Positions 9,452 to 18,905 of a DNA stretch of 64,000 bases are shown piece by piece; position 1 is the stretch's first letter; each line of letters starts with the position of its first letter. The DNA is from Pseudomonas sp. SORT22 (GTDB lineage Bacteria; Pseudomonadota; Gammaproteobacteria; Pseudomonadales; Pseudomonadaceae): assembly GCF_018417635.1 (NCBI RefSeq), contig NZ_CP071007.1, positions 3,224,501-3,288,500 of the forward strand, given 5' to 3'. Position numbers and translations under genes: made by a program. A model generated the notes under the pieces. It saw only the letters and a list, made by a program, of their open reading frames with translations, was not told the origin of the DNA and searched no databases.

Positions 9452-10348
9452 ATGAGCCAGTACCAACGCCTGTTCCTGATGGTAGGTTCCGACCTGCGCC
9501 ACACCCCGGCGCTGGAGCGCGCCGCTGCCCTGGCCCTCGCCACCGGCGCCACCTTGCATATCTGCGCCTTTGTCGACGAAATCGATACCCTCGGGCTCAT
9601 GAGCGGTGACGAACACCGCCTCGATACGCTGATGCAGAACAACCGCCAGTGGCTGGCCGATGAAGCGACCTTGCTGCACGAAAATGGTATTCGCGTCAGT
9701 ACCGAGGTGATTCTCGCCCGCGACGTGCTGCAAGCGGCCCTGGCGCAAGTGGCCGAAATCACCCCCGACCTGCTGATCAAGGACGTACAGCACGAGCCGC
9801 TGCTCAAGCGCCTGGTGGTCGCGCCGCTGGACTGGCAACTGCTGCGCGAATGCCCGTGCCCGGTGCACCTGGTCAGCGAGGTGCACTGCCCGCTGCCGCG
9901 CATCGTGATTGCCGCGGTCGACCCGACCCACCCCGAACACCCCCACGACGATCTTAACGAAAGCGTGATCAACGCCGCCGCCGACCTGGCCCGCCAGTGC
10001 AACGCCGAGCTGCACCTGTTGCACGTATGCGACAGCGCCCACACCCACATGGCTGACTTCGGCGCCGGCACCGTGACCATGCCGGGCTTTGGCAGTGACG
10101 TGCGCAAGTCGATCCACAAGGCGTTCGAGCAAATGGCCGCGCGCCATGGCGTATCGGTTGAGCGCCAGCACTTTTTGTCGGCGCCGATCACCCGCAGCAT
10201 CGCCGAGTTCATCGCCCACAGCCGCGCCGACGTGCTGGTGATGGGCAACCACCCGCGCAAACTGCTCGAACGCCTGACCGGCAGCACCACCGAGCATGTG
10301 CTGGAACAGCGCTTGTGCAATGTTTTGGCGATCAGGGGGGCAGCGTGA
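9452..10348 (+). CDS. Tandem-domain universal stress protein (UspE-like)
   Basis: 298-residue cytoplasmic protein made of two UspA folds in tandem (about residues 1-148 and 150-298). The second half carries a Usp-type nucleotide-binding loop (VLVMGNHPRKLLERLTGSTTEHVL), close to the GxxGxxxxxx(S/T) pattern. The first half lacks a clean version (KDVQHEPLLKRLVVAPLDW), as in UspE. These proteins help survival under stress and anaerobiosis. The ATG at 9452 follows GGAGG (9441-9445). I looked for an Anr box (TTGAT-N4-ATCAA) in the 155-bp divergent region with the mscS-like gene and found none. Confidence 0.88.
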   Translation: MSQYQRLFLMVGSDLRHTPALERAAALALATGATLHICAFVDEIDTLGLMSGDEHRLDTLMQNNRQWLADEATLLHENGIRVSTEVILARDVLQAALAQVAEITPDLLIKDVQHEPLLKRLVVAPLDWQLLRECPCPVHLVSEVHCPLPRIVIAAVDPTHPEHPHDDLNESVINAAADLARQCNAELHLLHVCDSAHTHMADFGAGTVTMPGFGSDVRKSIHKAFEQMAARHGVSVERQHFLSAPITRSIAEFIAHSRADVLVMGNHPRKLLERLTGSTTEHVLEQRLCNVLAIRGAA

Positions 10349-10355
10349 GATAGCC

Positions 10356-11177
10356 TCAGCCTAGGCGCAGCCAGTCGATAAAACGCGCAAACAGTTCGGA
10401 CTGGGAGTTGATCTCAAGCTTCAGGTAGAGGTTCTTGCGGTGCATGCGCACGGTTTCTGGCGATATGCCCATTTCGCCGGCGGTGGACTTCACCGAGTGG
10501 CCGCGCAGGATCATCTGCGCCACCTGCCGTTCGCGCTCGGTCAGTTTGTTGCAGCCGAAGCTGTCGAAGGCGGCCTGGACGCTGCCCTGGCTGGCCGCTT
10601 CACTGCCGGGCTCAAGGCCATGCTGGGCAAAGCGGCGGATCAGTTCGCGGACCATCGGCTCGACCGCCTGCAACACGTGCAGTTGCTCGACGCTCAGGCT
10701 GCTGCCGCCACAGCCCTGGAACAGGCTCAGGGATATTTTGCTGTGCGGGTCGATGTCGACGATGTAGTAGCTGTCTTCGCTGCAGCCGGTGCCCAGGTAG
10801 TAGGTCTTGTAGTAGTCGCTGTCGAAGAAGTGGTCCGGGGCGATGTCCTGCAGGTGGTAAAAACCCTGGGCCAGGCCTTTTTCTACCGCCAGGCAGAACG
10901 GGTCGAGCAGGTAGCCGGCACTGAAGTAACGGTTGAGGATGGCGTCGCGGTGACGCTCGGGGATGCCCTGCTGGTATAACAGTTGCGGTGGCTGGCCTTG
11001 GCGCTCAAGGCTGATCATCATCGACTCGACCGCCACCAGTTGGCTCAGGGCGGCGGCGAGGCTTGCCAGGGCGTCGGCCTCGCCGCTGCGGGCAATGGCA
11101 TGCTGCAGCGCCGCATGCCATTGCTGCAGGGCTGAGAACGACAGGCAGATCGGGGTGTCGGCAGTGGCTCGGGTCAT
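10356..11177 (-). CDS. LuxR-family transcriptional regulator
   Basis: 273-residue regulator. The C-terminal LuxR/FixJ helix-turn-helix is clear (about residues 208-265: LTERERQVAQMILRGHSVK, then ISPETVRMHRKNLYLKL). The N-terminal 190 residues look GAF-like but carry no recognisable acyl-homoserine-lactone pocket, so this is not a typical quorum regulator. The ATG at 11177 (MTRATADTP) is chosen over an earlier in-frame ATG that would add about 50 residues of low-quality sequence running through a palindrome. It lies downstream of, and on the same strand as, the aminotransferase gene, so it may regulate that gene and the binding-protein gene. Confidence 0.83.
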   Translation of the reverse strand: MTRATADTPICLSFSALQQWHAALQHAIARSGEADALASLAAALSQLVAVESMMISLERQGQPPQLLYQQGIPERHRDAILNRYFSAGYLLDPFCLAVEKGLAQGFYHLQDIAPDHFFDSDYYKTYYLGTGCSEDSYYIVDIDPHSKISLSLFQGCGGSSLSVEQLHVLQAVEPMVRELIRRFAQHGLEPGSEAASQGSVQAAFDSFGCNKLTERERQVAQMILRGHSVKSTAGEMGISPETVRMHRKNLYLKLEINSQSELFARFIDWLRLG

Positions 11178-11220
11178 GCCCGGCAGTCTAACCCGCCGGG
11201 GGGCTGCGATGCAGCCCATC

Positions 11221-11235
11221 GCCGGCAAGGCCGGC
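11221..11235. repeat. Short REP-like palindrome
   Basis: GCCGGCAAGGCCGGC forms a 5-bp stem with a 5-base loop, flanked by ATC and TCCCGCAAG. This resembles the ATCGCCGGCAAG class of single Pseudomonas REP sequences. It lies between the aminotransferase stop (11251) and the LuxR gene start (11177). Confidence 0.6.
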
Positions 11236-11250
11236 TCCCGCAAGGGCTTG

Positions 11251-12669
11251 TCATGCACCCGCGTACAACCCTTCGCGGCGCAGTTCTTCAGCGGTTTCGA
11301 TGATGCACTGGCGCAGGGTTTCAACGATCTCGTCGACCTGCGCGCGGGTGATGATCAGCGGCGGCGACATCACGTTCAGGTGCATGATCGGCCGCACCAA
11401 CAAACCTTTGGCCTGGGCCCGGCGGTGGATGCGCTCGCCGATGTTCACTTCATCGGCAAACAGCGCCTTGCTGCGCTTGTCGGCGACGAACTCGACGCAG
11501 GCCATCAGCTTCATGCAGCGCACCTCGCCGACCAGCGGCAGCCCGGCCAGGCTCTGCAGACGCTGCTCCAGATAACCACCCACCTCATCGACATGGGCCA
11601 GAAGCTGCTCGCGCTCGATGATTTCGATGTTCTTCAGCGCCGCCGTGCAGCACACCGGATGGCCGCTGTAGGTAAAGCCATGGGTGAAGCAGCGGCCCTT
11701 GCCCGGCTCGGCGATGACCTTCCAGATGCGCGCCGAGAAGATGCACGCGCCCAGCGGCAGGTACGCCGAAGTCAGGCCCTTGGCGGTGGTGATGATGTCC
11801 GGCTGCACGCCGAACAGCGCCTCGCTGGCGAAGAATTTGCCCAGGCGGCCAAATGAGGTCACCACCTCATCGGCCACGAAGAGGATGTCGTAGGTCTGGC
11901 ACACCTGCCACATGCGCAGGAAGTAGTCCTTGGGCGGGATGATCACCCCGCCCGAGCCCATGATCGGCTCGGCAAAGAACGCCGCGACGTTGTCGGCGCC
12001 GAGCGAGAGGATCTTGTCTTCGAACTCGGCCACCAGAAAGTCGAGAAACTCCTCCTCGTCCATGTCATCCGGCGCCCGGTAGGGGTTGGGGTTGGAGACG
12101 TGGTGGATCAGCTCGTTGGCATAGTCGAACTCGGGCACGCGGTCGGCGGCCTTGTTGCCGATCGACATGGTCAGGCAGGTCGAGCCGTGGTAGGCGTTGT
12201 AGCGGGCGATCACGTGCTTTTTATCCGGCTTGCCACGGCAGTTCTGGTAGTACTGGATCAGCCGGTAGGCGGTATCGACCGCGGTTGAGCCACCGGTGGT
12301 GAGGAACACGTGATCGAGATCGCCCGGGGCCAGGCTGGCCAGTTTTGCGCAAAGCTCGATGGCGACGTTGTTGGCCATGTCCGAAAACGGGTTGGAATAG
12401 GCCAGCTGGCGTACCTGGTCGGCGATGGCCAGGGCCATCTCTTCGCGGCCCAGGCCGATGTTGGTGCACCACATGCCGCCGACAGCGTCGAGAAAGCGGT
12501 TGCCCTCGGTGTCGTAGATATAGGCGCCCTCGCCTTCGACGATGTTCAGCGCGCCTTGCTCGGCATGCTCGTCGAACACGTGGTATCCGTGCATGTAGTG
12601 GGCTTTGTCGGCGGCCACCAGGGCATCGTTGGCAGCATTTGTTGGCAAGGCTTGGTTTGGCGTGGCCAT
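11251..12669 (-). CDS. Class III (omega) aminotransferase, probably amine/polyamine-active
   Basis: 472-residue PLP enzyme of the class III family. The Schiff-base lysine sits in TTAKGLTSAYLPLG, and FVADEVVTSFGRLGKFFA and THGFTYSGHPVCCTAALKN are typical. The overall pattern is close to Pseudomonas SpuC-type aminotransferases, which move the amino group of putrescine or cadaverine to pyruvate. The N-terminal part (MHGYHVFDEHAEQGALNIVEGEGAY) differs from SpuC, so this is a paralogue and the substrate is not certain. It begins 32 bases after a PotF-like periplasmic binding protein on the same strand, which favours a polyamine or related amine. Confidence 0.85.
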   Translation of the reverse strand: MATPNQALPTNAANDALVAADKAHYMHGYHVFDEHAEQGALNIVEGEGAYIYDTEGNRFLDAVGGMWCTNIGLGREEMALAIADQVRQLAYSNPFSDMANNVAIELCAKLASLAPGDLDHVFLTTGGSTAVDTAYRLIQYYQNCRGKPDKKHVIARYNAYHGSTCLTMSIGNKAADRVPEFDYANELIHHVSNPNPYRAPDDMDEEEFLDFLVAEFEDKILSLGADNVAAFFAEPIMGSGGVIIPPKDYFLRMWQVCQTYDILFVADEVVTSFGRLGKFFASEALFGVQPDIITTAKGLTSAYLPLGACIFSARIWKVIAEPGKGRCFTHGFTYSGHPVCCTAALKNIEIIEREQLLAHVDEVGGYLEQRLQSLAGLPLVGEVRCMKLMACVEFVADKRSKALFADEVNIGERIHRRAQAKGLLVRPIMHLNVMSPPLIITRAQVDEIVETLRQCIIETAEELRREGLYAGA

Positions 12670-12701
12670 GGCAGTGTCCTTGGCGAAGGGAAATTGAAAT
12701 G

Positions 12702-13805
12702 TCAGCTACCGGTCTTGACCGTGCTCCAGACCCGGGTGATGGCGCGCATGTCCTTGCCGCTCTGGGTTTTCTGCGCGAACAGGCGCTGGCGGGTGGCGGC
12801 GTCCGGGTAGATCGCCGGGTCGTCGCGAATCTCGGCCTGCACCCAGGGCGTGGCAGCGGCGTTGCTGTTGGCGTAGTGGATGTAGTTGCTGACCTTGGCG
12901 ATGTTCTGCGGCTGCAGGAGGAATTCGATGAAACGGTGGGCGTTGGCCGGGTGCGGCGCGTCGCTGGGCAGGTAAAGGTTGTCGAACCAGATCAGCGAGC
13001 CTTCCTGCGGGATGAAGAACGACAGCTTGATGTTGTTCTTCGCCTCCTCGGCCCGCGCCTGGGCGGTGGCGTAGTCGCCGGACCAGGTCAATGCCAGGCA
13101 GGTATCACCGTTGGGCAGGCTGGTCAGGTAGTTGACCGAGTCGAATTTGTTGATGAACGGCCGCACGCCGAGCAGCAACTGCTGGGCCGCCTTGAGGTCA
13201 TCGGCGCTGGCGCTGTTGGGGTCGCGCCCCAGGTACTTGAGGGCCAGCGGGATGACTTCGCTGGGTGCATCCATCAAGGTCACGCCGCAGTCGGCGAAGC
13301 GCGAGACGATCTTCGGGTCGAACAGCATGGCCAGCGAGCCGATGGGCGCATCGGGCATGCGTGCCTTGATCTTGTCGACGTTGTAGGTCACCCCCGAGCT
13401 GCCCCAGGTGTAGGGCGCCGAATACGCAAGGCCCGGGTCGTAGCCTTGCAGGGTGCTGAGCACCTGCGGGTCGAGGTTGTTCCAGCTGGGCAGCTGCTTT
13501 TTGTCCAGCGGCTGGAATACCCGGGCCTTGATCAGCGGCGGCACCAGGGAGGCGTTGAGTACCACCAGGTCGTAGCCCGAGCGCCCGGTCAGCAGTTTGG
13601 TCTGCACCGTTTCGTAGCCGTCGAAGGTGTCGTAGATCACCTTGATGCCGGTGGCTTGTTCAAAGTCGGCGAGGGTCGTTTCGCCGATGTAGTCCGTCCA
13701 GTTGTACAGCCTGAGTGTGTTGCCCGCCCCGTCGTCGGCGGCAAGGGCCGCCGCTGCCAGGGGCGCGAGCAACAGACTGGAAATCACCTTCAGTGTCTTT
13801 CGCAT
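12702..13805 (-). CDS. PotF/SpuD-like periplasmic polyamine-binding protein
   Basis: 367-residue solute-binding protein with a Sec signal (MRKTLKVISSLLLAPLAAAALA). Features like the PotF/SpuD/SpuE ligand site are present: NWTDYIGE near the mature N-terminus, LTWSGDYATAQA in the middle and IWFDNLYLPSDAPH further on, supplying the aromatic and acidic residues that bind amines. The ATG at 13805 is chosen over a GTG 6 bases upstream because GGAG stands at the right distance from the ATG and overlaps the GTG. No ABC ATPase or permease gene is nearby, so it must use components encoded elsewhere or act as a sensor. Confidence 0.88.
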   Translation of the reverse strand: MRKTLKVISSLLLAPLAAAALAADDGAGNTLRLYNWTDYIGETTLADFEQATGIKVIYDTFDGYETVQTKLLTGRSGYDLVVLNASLVPPLIKARVFQPLDKKQLPSWNNLDPQVLSTLQGYDPGLAYSAPYTWGSSGVTYNVDKIKARMPDAPIGSLAMLFDPKIVSRFADCGVTLMDAPSEVIPLALKYLGRDPNSASADDLKAAQQLLLGVRPFINKFDSVNYLTSLPNGDTCLALTWSGDYATAQARAEEAKNNIKLSFFIPQEGSLIWFDNLYLPSDAPHPANAHRFIEFLLQPQNIAKVSNYIHYANSNAAATPWVQAEIRDDPAIYPDAATRQRLFAQKTQSGKDMRAITRVWSTVKTGS

Positions 13806-13910
13806 AGCCACTCCGTCGTGTCACCAGATCTGCTCGGTGTGAGCCGACGGAGTTACTATCGCGGGAGCCGTTGATGGCGACCATACCCCGAATGGGTAGG
13901 TGTCGTTTTT

Positions 13911-13928
13911 ATCGCGGGTCAAGCCCGC
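13911..13928. repeat. Single REP core at the 3' end of the quinone reductase gene
   Basis: ATCGCGGGTCAAGCCCGC is a single copy of the REP core, containing the palindrome GCGGG-TCAAG-CCCGC. It overlaps the last codons of the 13919-14620 gene: the TCA of the core supplies that gene's TGA stop on the minus strand. No partner copy lies close by. Confidence 0.7.
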
Positions 13929-14620
13929 GGATACAACGCCTCGTCAAACTGCGCCAGGCGCGGAAACACCAGCGGCTGGTCATCGGACAGATGCTCCAGG
14001 CGCTGCTGATAGCTGCGCAAAAAGTCCTTGCGCGCCTCGTCGCTGATATACGGCACGTGCCAGGCCACGAACGGCTCCAGCACCTCGAAGCCGACGTAGG
14101 CCAGGGTGCCGCGCAGGATCGGTCGCAGCATGTCCTCCAGCGGCCCGTGAATCGCCCCTTCGCCGAACATGTGCTCGCGCCCGCCGAGGGTCACGGTGAC
14201 CAGCGCCTTCTTGCCCGCCAGCCCGCCCTGGTCATAAAAGCGCTTGCCGCCGTAGCACACCCCGGACACCAGCACGCGGTCGATCCAGCCCTTGAGCATG
14301 GCCGGTGCCGAGAACCAGAAGATCGGGAAGTTCAGCACCACAAGGTCCGCCCACAGCAGCTTGTCGAGCTCCTGCTGGATGTCGGCGGCAATCGACTGAC
14401 TTTTGACTCCCAGGCGCTGCTCCAGGGCATACACCAGGTAATCGGGGTTCTCGCGGCTGACGAAGTCAGCGGCGCTGGCCACCGGGTTCCAGTTCATCGC
14501 ATACAGGTCGCTGACCTGCACCTGGTGACCCTGGGCGGTGAAGGTTGCAACGGCCTGGTCGCGCAGGGCGGCAGTGAAGGATTGCGGCTCGGGGTGAGCG
14601 TGAACGATCAGTACATTCAT
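13919..14620 (-). CDS. NAD(P)H dehydrogenase (quinone), flavodoxin fold
   Basis: 233-residue flavoprotein of the NQO1/MdaB/KefF-like family. The FMN/FAD-binding N-terminus (MNVLIVHAHPEPQSFTAAL) and LNFPIFWFSAPAMLKGWIDRV are characteristic, and LGGREHMFGEGAIHG supplies another conserved loop. These enzymes carry out two-electron reduction of quinones. It is the last gene of the aru operon here, 40 bases after the aldehyde dehydrogenase, with AGGA before its ATG. From memory, P. aeruginosa also has a quinone reductase beside aruH, which supports the arginine-locus assignment. Its role in arginine use is unknown. Confidence 0.87.
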   Translation of the reverse strand: MNVLIVHAHPEPQSFTAALRDQAVATFTAQGHQVQVSDLYAMNWNPVASAADFVSRENPDYLVYALEQRLGVKSQSIAADIQQELDKLLWADLVVLNFPIFWFSAPAMLKGWIDRVLVSGVCYGGKRFYDQGGLAGKKALVTVTLGGREHMFGEGAIHGPLEDMLRPILRGTLAYVGFEVLEPFVAWHVPYISDEARKDFLRSYQQRLEHLSDDQPLVFPRLAQFDEALYPRA

Positions 14621-14660
14621 GAGGGGTCCTTAAACGGTTGGGACAAAAACACAGAGCGCA

Positions 14661-16076
14661 TCAGCACTGGATCGCCTTGAATTCAACGAACTCGGCCAGG
14701 CCCTCCTCGCCCCATTCGCGGCCATTGCCCGAGGTCTTGTAGCCGCCGAACGGCGCCTGGTAGTTGAACGCCGCACCATTGATGAAGCACTGCCCGGCGC
14801 GCAGTTGCCGGCCCAGTTGCAGGGCCCGCTCGCGGTCGGCCGCCCACACTGCGCTGGACAAACCAAAGGGCGAGTCATTGGCGATGGCCAGCGCTTGCGC
14901 CTCATCGGCATAGGGGATCAGGCACAGCACCGGGCCGAAGATCTCTTCCTGGGCGATACGCATGCGGTTGTCGACGTCAGCGAACAGCGTTGGCGCCACG
15001 TAGAAGCCACGCTCGAAACCCGGCGCCGTGTCGCCGCCACACAACAGCCGTGCGCCCTCCTCCTGGCCGATGCGGATGTAGTCCAGCACGGTGCGCCGCT
15101 GCGCTGCCGAACACATCGGGCCGAGGAAGCTGCCGGGGTCTTGCGGGTCGCCCATGACCAGGCCGCGGGTTTCATCCACGGCGATTGCCAGGGCCTCTTC
15201 ATAACGGCTGGCCGGCAACAGCATGCGCGTCAGTGCCGTGCAGGTCTGCCCGGAATTGATCATTACGTCCTGCACGCCATAGCGCACCGCGGCTTCCAGG
15301 TCGGCGTCGGCGGTGATCAACAACGGCGACTTGCCGCCCAGTTCCAGGCACACGCGCTTGACCGACGGCGCCGCCGCCTGGGCCACGCGCACGCCAGCGC
15401 CGGTAGAGCCGGTGAACGACACCATGTCGACTTGCGGGTGGCGGGCCAGCGCCTCGCCGACCTTGGCGCCGGGGCCGCTGACCAGGTTGAAGACCCCGGC
15501 CGGCAAGCCGATGGCATCGATCATCTCGGCCAGCAAAAAGGCATGCAGCGGGGTTTCCTGGCTCGGCTTGAGCACCACCGTGCAACCGGCGGCCAGGGCC
15601 GGGGCGAGCTTGCCGATCAACTGGTGCAGCGGGTAGTTCCAGGGGTTGATGAAGGCGCACACACCGACGGCCTCGCGCACCACCAGCGAGTTGCCGACCT
15701 CGCGCACCTCATCCATCAGCCCGGCCAGTTCGATGTACTGCTCAAGGCCGACAATTGGCCCGTCGACCTGCACCGCCCGGCACCATTGCACCGGCATGCC
15801 CAGCTCGCTGGTGATCACGGCGGCCATCTCATCGGCGCGGGCCTTGAGCTGCTCGGCCAGGGCGCGGATGAAACCTGCGCGCACGCTGGACGGGGTTTGC
15901 GACCAACTGCCAAAGGCATGGCGCGCAGCTGCCACCGCGCGGTTGACGTCGTGCTCGTCGCCCAGCGGCACCCTGCCGGCCACGGCTTCGGTGGCCGGGT
16001 TGATCACCTCGGCCAGGCCCTGCCCCGACGGCAGTTGCCAGCTGCCATCGATAAACAGCCGCGAATAGTCAGCCAT
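14661..16076 (-). CDS. Aldehyde dehydrogenase, probably 4-guanidinobutyraldehyde-oxidising
   Basis: 471-residue NAD(P)-dependent aldehyde dehydrogenase. The catalytic cysteine is Cys279 in NSGQTCTALTR. The general-base glutamate lies in CLELGGKSP, and INPWNYPLHQLIGKLAPALAAG forms the Rossmann region. Family membership is secure. The substrate is inferred from context: the start overlaps the aruH stop by 8 bases, and the AruH-AruI pair yields 4-guanidinobutyraldehyde, which in P. aeruginosa is oxidised by KauB encoded elsewhere. No export signal; cytoplasmic. Confidence 0.88.
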   Translation of the reverse strand: MADYSRLFIDGSWQLPSGQGLAEVINPATEAVAGRVPLGDEHDVNRAVAAARHAFGSWSQTPSSVRAGFIRALAEQLKARADEMAAVITSELGMPVQWCRAVQVDGPIVGLEQYIELAGLMDEVREVGNSLVVREAVGVCAFINPWNYPLHQLIGKLAPALAAGCTVVLKPSQETPLHAFLLAEMIDAIGLPAGVFNLVSGPGAKVGEALARHPQVDMVSFTGSTGAGVRVAQAAAPSVKRVCLELGGKSPLLITADADLEAAVRYGVQDVMINSGQTCTALTRMLLPASRYEEALAIAVDETRGLVMGDPQDPGSFLGPMCSAAQRRTVLDYIRIGQEEGARLLCGGDTAPGFERGFYVAPTLFADVDNRMRIAQEEIFGPVLCLIPYADEAQALAIANDSPFGLSSAVWAADRERALQLGRQLRAGQCFINGAAFNYQAPFGGYKTSGNGREWGEEGLAEFVEFKAIQC

Positions 16077-17259
16077 GGGCCTTGCCCTCCATCAGTTCGG
16101 CGGCGCAGCGGGCAATACGCTGGCAAGCCTCGCGCAGCGGTTCGGCGCCGAGCACCAGGCCCAGGCGGATATGCCCGGCGGCGCTGGGGCCGAAGGCTTC
16201 GCCGGCAAGTACCGAGACGCCATGGTGATCGAGCAGGCGATAGGAGAACGCCTGGGCGCTAAGGCCGGTTTCGCGGATATCGACCATCACGAACATGCCG
16301 CCGTCGGGCTTGAGCGCACGCAAGCCCGGGCAATCGGCCAGGCACTCGCAGACCAGGTCACGGCGCTGGCGGTAGGCTTCGCGCATGGCCGCAAGCTCCG
16401 GCAGTTGTTGCTCCAGGGCCACCACGGCGGCGTCCTGGATGAAGTCCGGCGAGCCGTAGAGCATGCACAGTGCGAGGTTTTCCAGGTGCGTGGCCAAAGC
16501 CTGCGAGCCGACCACCCAGCCCACCCGCCAGCCGGTCATGGCATGGGACTTGGACAAGCTGTTCAAGGTTGCGGTGCGCTCGGCCATGCCCGGCAGGCTG
16601 CCGGGGCTGATGTGCTCGCCGTCGTACAGCAGCTCGCTGTAGACCTCATCGGAAATCAGCCACAGGTCATGGGCAATGCACAATTCGGCCAGGGCCTCCC
16701 AGGTGCTGCGCGGCAGGCTGGCGCCGGAGGGGTTGTGCGGGCTGTTGAGAGCCAGGGCGCGGGTCTTGGGGGTGATGCGCGCGGCGACATCTTCAGCCTG
16801 GACCCGAAAACCGTTCTCCGGGCGCACCGGCACCGGGATCACCGTGGCGCCACAGGCGCCGAACACCGCTTCGTAAGTAACGTACATCGGCTCGGCGACG
16901 ATCACCTCATCACCGGGGTTGAGCAGGCACTGGGCCACGCAGAACAGCGCGCACTGAGCGCCGGCCAGCACGGTTACCTGATCGGCGCCGGTCTGCTGGC
17001 CGCTGCGTTGCTGATGGCGGCGGGCAATGGCCTGGCGCAGGGCCAGTTTGCCGCGCACATCGGAGTAATGGGTGTGGCCGCTGCGCAGGCTGTCGATGGC
17101 GGCCTCAACGATCGGCGCCGGGGTGTCGAAATCCGGGTCGCCGACCGACAGCAGCAACACGTCCTGGCCTTTTTCCAGCAGCTCAAGGGCGCGGTAGTGA
17201 ATCTCCCAGGCAGCGGCGCCGTCACCGGCGATACGTTGGGTCAGAGCGGAAAAACGCAT
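16069..17259 (-). CDS. aruH: Arginine:pyruvate transaminase AruH
   Basis: 396-residue class I PLP aminotransferase. The pyridoxal lysine is Lys237 in NSLSKSHAMTGWRVGW; LNSPHNPSGA and ISDEVYSELLYDG are further fold-type I landmarks. AruH starts the arginine-transaminase pathway by converting L-arginine and pyruvate to 2-ketoarginine and alanine. The specific name rests on its place directly after an AruI-type decarboxylase, next to a quinone reductase and linked to aruRS; the sequence alone would only say aminotransferase. GGAG stands 6 bases before the ATG. The stop overlaps the aldehyde dehydrogenase start. Confidence 0.87.
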   Translation of the reverse strand: MRFSALTQRIAGDGAAAWEIHYRALELLEKGQDVLLLSVGDPDFDTPAPIVEAAIDSLRSGHTHYSDVRGKLALRQAIARRHQQRSGQQTGADQVTVLAGAQCALFCVAQCLLNPGDEVIVAEPMYVTYEAVFGACGATVIPVPVRPENGFRVQAEDVAARITPKTRALALNSPHNPSGASLPRSTWEALAELCIAHDLWLISDEVYSELLYDGEHISPGSLPGMAERTATLNSLSKSHAMTGWRVGWVVGSQALATHLENLALCMLYGSPDFIQDAAVVALEQQLPELAAMREAYRQRRDLVCECLADCPGLRALKPDGGMFVMVDIRETGLSAQAFSYRLLDHHGVSVLAGEAFGPSAAGHIRLGLVLGAEPLREACQRIARCAAELMEGKAHG

Positions 17260-17287
17260 GGCAGTCTCCCAAAAATACGGTGTAGGC

Positions 17288-18895
17288 TCAGCGCGCGCAG
17301 GCGTGCTTGAGCTCGATCAGGGTCACGCCATTGCGGGCAAAGCCGCTGCGCAGTTCCCGTTGCAGGTCATCCAGGCTGTGTGGCTGCGCCACGTTGCAGC
17401 CAAAGGCCCGGGCCAGGCCGATGAAGTCCGGGTTGCGCGGCAGCACGCCGATCGGCTCGATATCCAGGCCGAGCATGTCGTCGCGAATCTGCCCCAGGGC
17501 ATCGTTGTTCCACAGCAGGACCACCAGCGGGCGCTCCAGTTCTTCGACCGCAGTGGCCAGTTCCTGGGCGGTGTAGAGGAACCCGCCATCACCGACCAGC
17601 ACCAGGCCCGGGCGGTCATCCGTGGCGAACATGGCGCCGATACCGGCAGGCAAGCCGTAACCGAGGGTGCCGTAGCCGGTGGGGTGCAGCCAGCTACGGG
17701 GCGCGCGGCTGGCATAGACATAGTTGCCGGTGTAGGCCAGCTGGGTCATGTCGGTGCTGATAAAGGCGTTGGCCGGAAGCTCGGCCGCGACACGGTCAAG
17801 GATCGCCTGGTGGATCGCCTGCAGCGGGCCGTGGCTGGCCTTGACCGCCTGGCGCAGGCTGGCGACCGCATCACTGGCGGCAGCGGCATCGCGCGGTGCT
17901 GGCGGCAAACGTTCGAGCAAGGCGGCGACGGTCTGCCGGGCATCGCCCTGCAAGGCCACGGCACAGGGGTAGAAGTCGTTGAACTTGCGCGGATCGATAT
18001 CCACCCGCAGCAACTCACCATTGAGTTGCAACCGTTCACGCCAGAAGTCGGTGTTGGCCATTTCGGTGCCGACCGCAAGGATCACATCGGCCTCGGCGAT
18101 CAGTTGCCAGCCTGGCTCCACGCACAACGCTGAGCCGGCATTGAGCGGCGCATCGGGTGGCAGCAGGCCTTTGCCGGCAACGCTGGTGAACAGCGGCGCG
18201 GCCAGGCGGGTGCTCAGTTGTTGCAGCTCCTGGGCCGCGGCCAGGGCACCGCCACCGGCGATGATCATCGGCCGTTTGGCGCCGGCCAATTTGCCTGCGG
18301 CCTGATCCAGCGCGCTGCTGGCCGGCACGCCCCGGCCCGGGCGGCGCACCACTTCATTGCTCCAGTCGCGGGCGACCGGTGCGGCCAGCACATCCAGCGG
18401 CACCGAAATATGCACCGGGCGCGGGCGTTCGCTGTCGAACACCGCGTAAGCACGGGCGATCAGCTCGGGCAGGTCCTCGGCGCTCAGGGCCACCGCAGAA
18501 AACGCTGTGATCGGCGCGGTCATGGCGCGCTGGTCCTGGGTTTCGTGCAGGCAGCCCCAGCCTTTGCCCAGGCTCGCGGTATGGTTGACGCTGGAAATCA
18601 CCAGCATCGGAATCGAATCGGCGTAGGCCTGGCCGATGGCGGTGGCGGCGTTGGTAACCCCGGGGCCGGTGATGACGAAACACACCCCCGGCTTGCCGCT
18701 GACTCGCGCATAACCGTCGGCCATGAAACCCGCGCCCTGCTCATGGCGGGTCAGCACGTGGCGGATACCGCTGCCGGGCAGGCCGCGGTAGAGCTCCAGG
18801 GTGTGCACCCCGGGAATGCCGAACACGGTATCGACGCCGTAGTTGGCCAACAGGCGCACCAGGGCCTGGCCACCGGTCGATGGGCTGTTGTGCAT
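17288..18895 (-). CDS. aruI: Thiamine-diphosphate 2-ketoarginine decarboxylase AruI
   Basis: 535-residue ThDP enzyme of the acetolactate-synthase-like superfamily. The cofactor-activating glutamate is Glu52 in TRHEQGAGF, and the ThDP/Mg motif starts at GDG (435-437) and ends at LLWNN. AruI decarboxylates 2-ketoarginine to 4-guanidinobutyraldehyde. No FAD-dependent synthase partner or small subunit is nearby, and it is followed by aruH, which separates it from biosynthetic AHAS. Two ATGs compete: AAGGAG touches the first (18901) and lies 6 bases before the second (18895). The second is chosen, giving MHNSPSTGG. The preceding gene ends 10 bases upstream. Confidence 0.86.
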   Translation of the reverse strand: MHNSPSTGGQALVRLLANYGVDTVFGIPGVHTLELYRGLPGSGIRHVLTRHEQGAGFMADGYARVSGKPGVCFVITGPGVTNAATAIGQAYADSIPMLVISSVNHTASLGKGWGCLHETQDQRAMTAPITAFSAVALSAEDLPELIARAYAVFDSERPRPVHISVPLDVLAAPVARDWSNEVVRRPGRGVPASSALDQAAGKLAGAKRPMIIAGGGALAAAQELQQLSTRLAAPLFTSVAGKGLLPPDAPLNAGSALCVEPGWQLIAEADVILAVGTEMANTDFWRERLQLNGELLRVDIDPRKFNDFYPCAVALQGDARQTVAALLERLPPAPRDAAAASDAVASLRQAVKASHGPLQAIHQAILDRVAAELPANAFISTDMTQLAYTGNYVYASRAPRSWLHPTGYGTLGYGLPAGIGAMFATDDRPGLVLVGDGGFLYTAQELATAVEELERPLVVLLWNNDALGQIRDDMLGLDIEPIGVLPRNPDFIGLARAFGCNVAQPHSLDDLQRELRSGFARNGVTLIELKHACAR

Positions 18896-18905
18896 GTTCA
18901 TCTCC

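Noticed and set aside
17288..18895. Acetolactate synthase large subunit
   Set aside because: Same superfamily, but there is no small subunit gene and the neighbours are aruH, a permease and aruRS, so 2-ketoarginine decarboxylase fits better.
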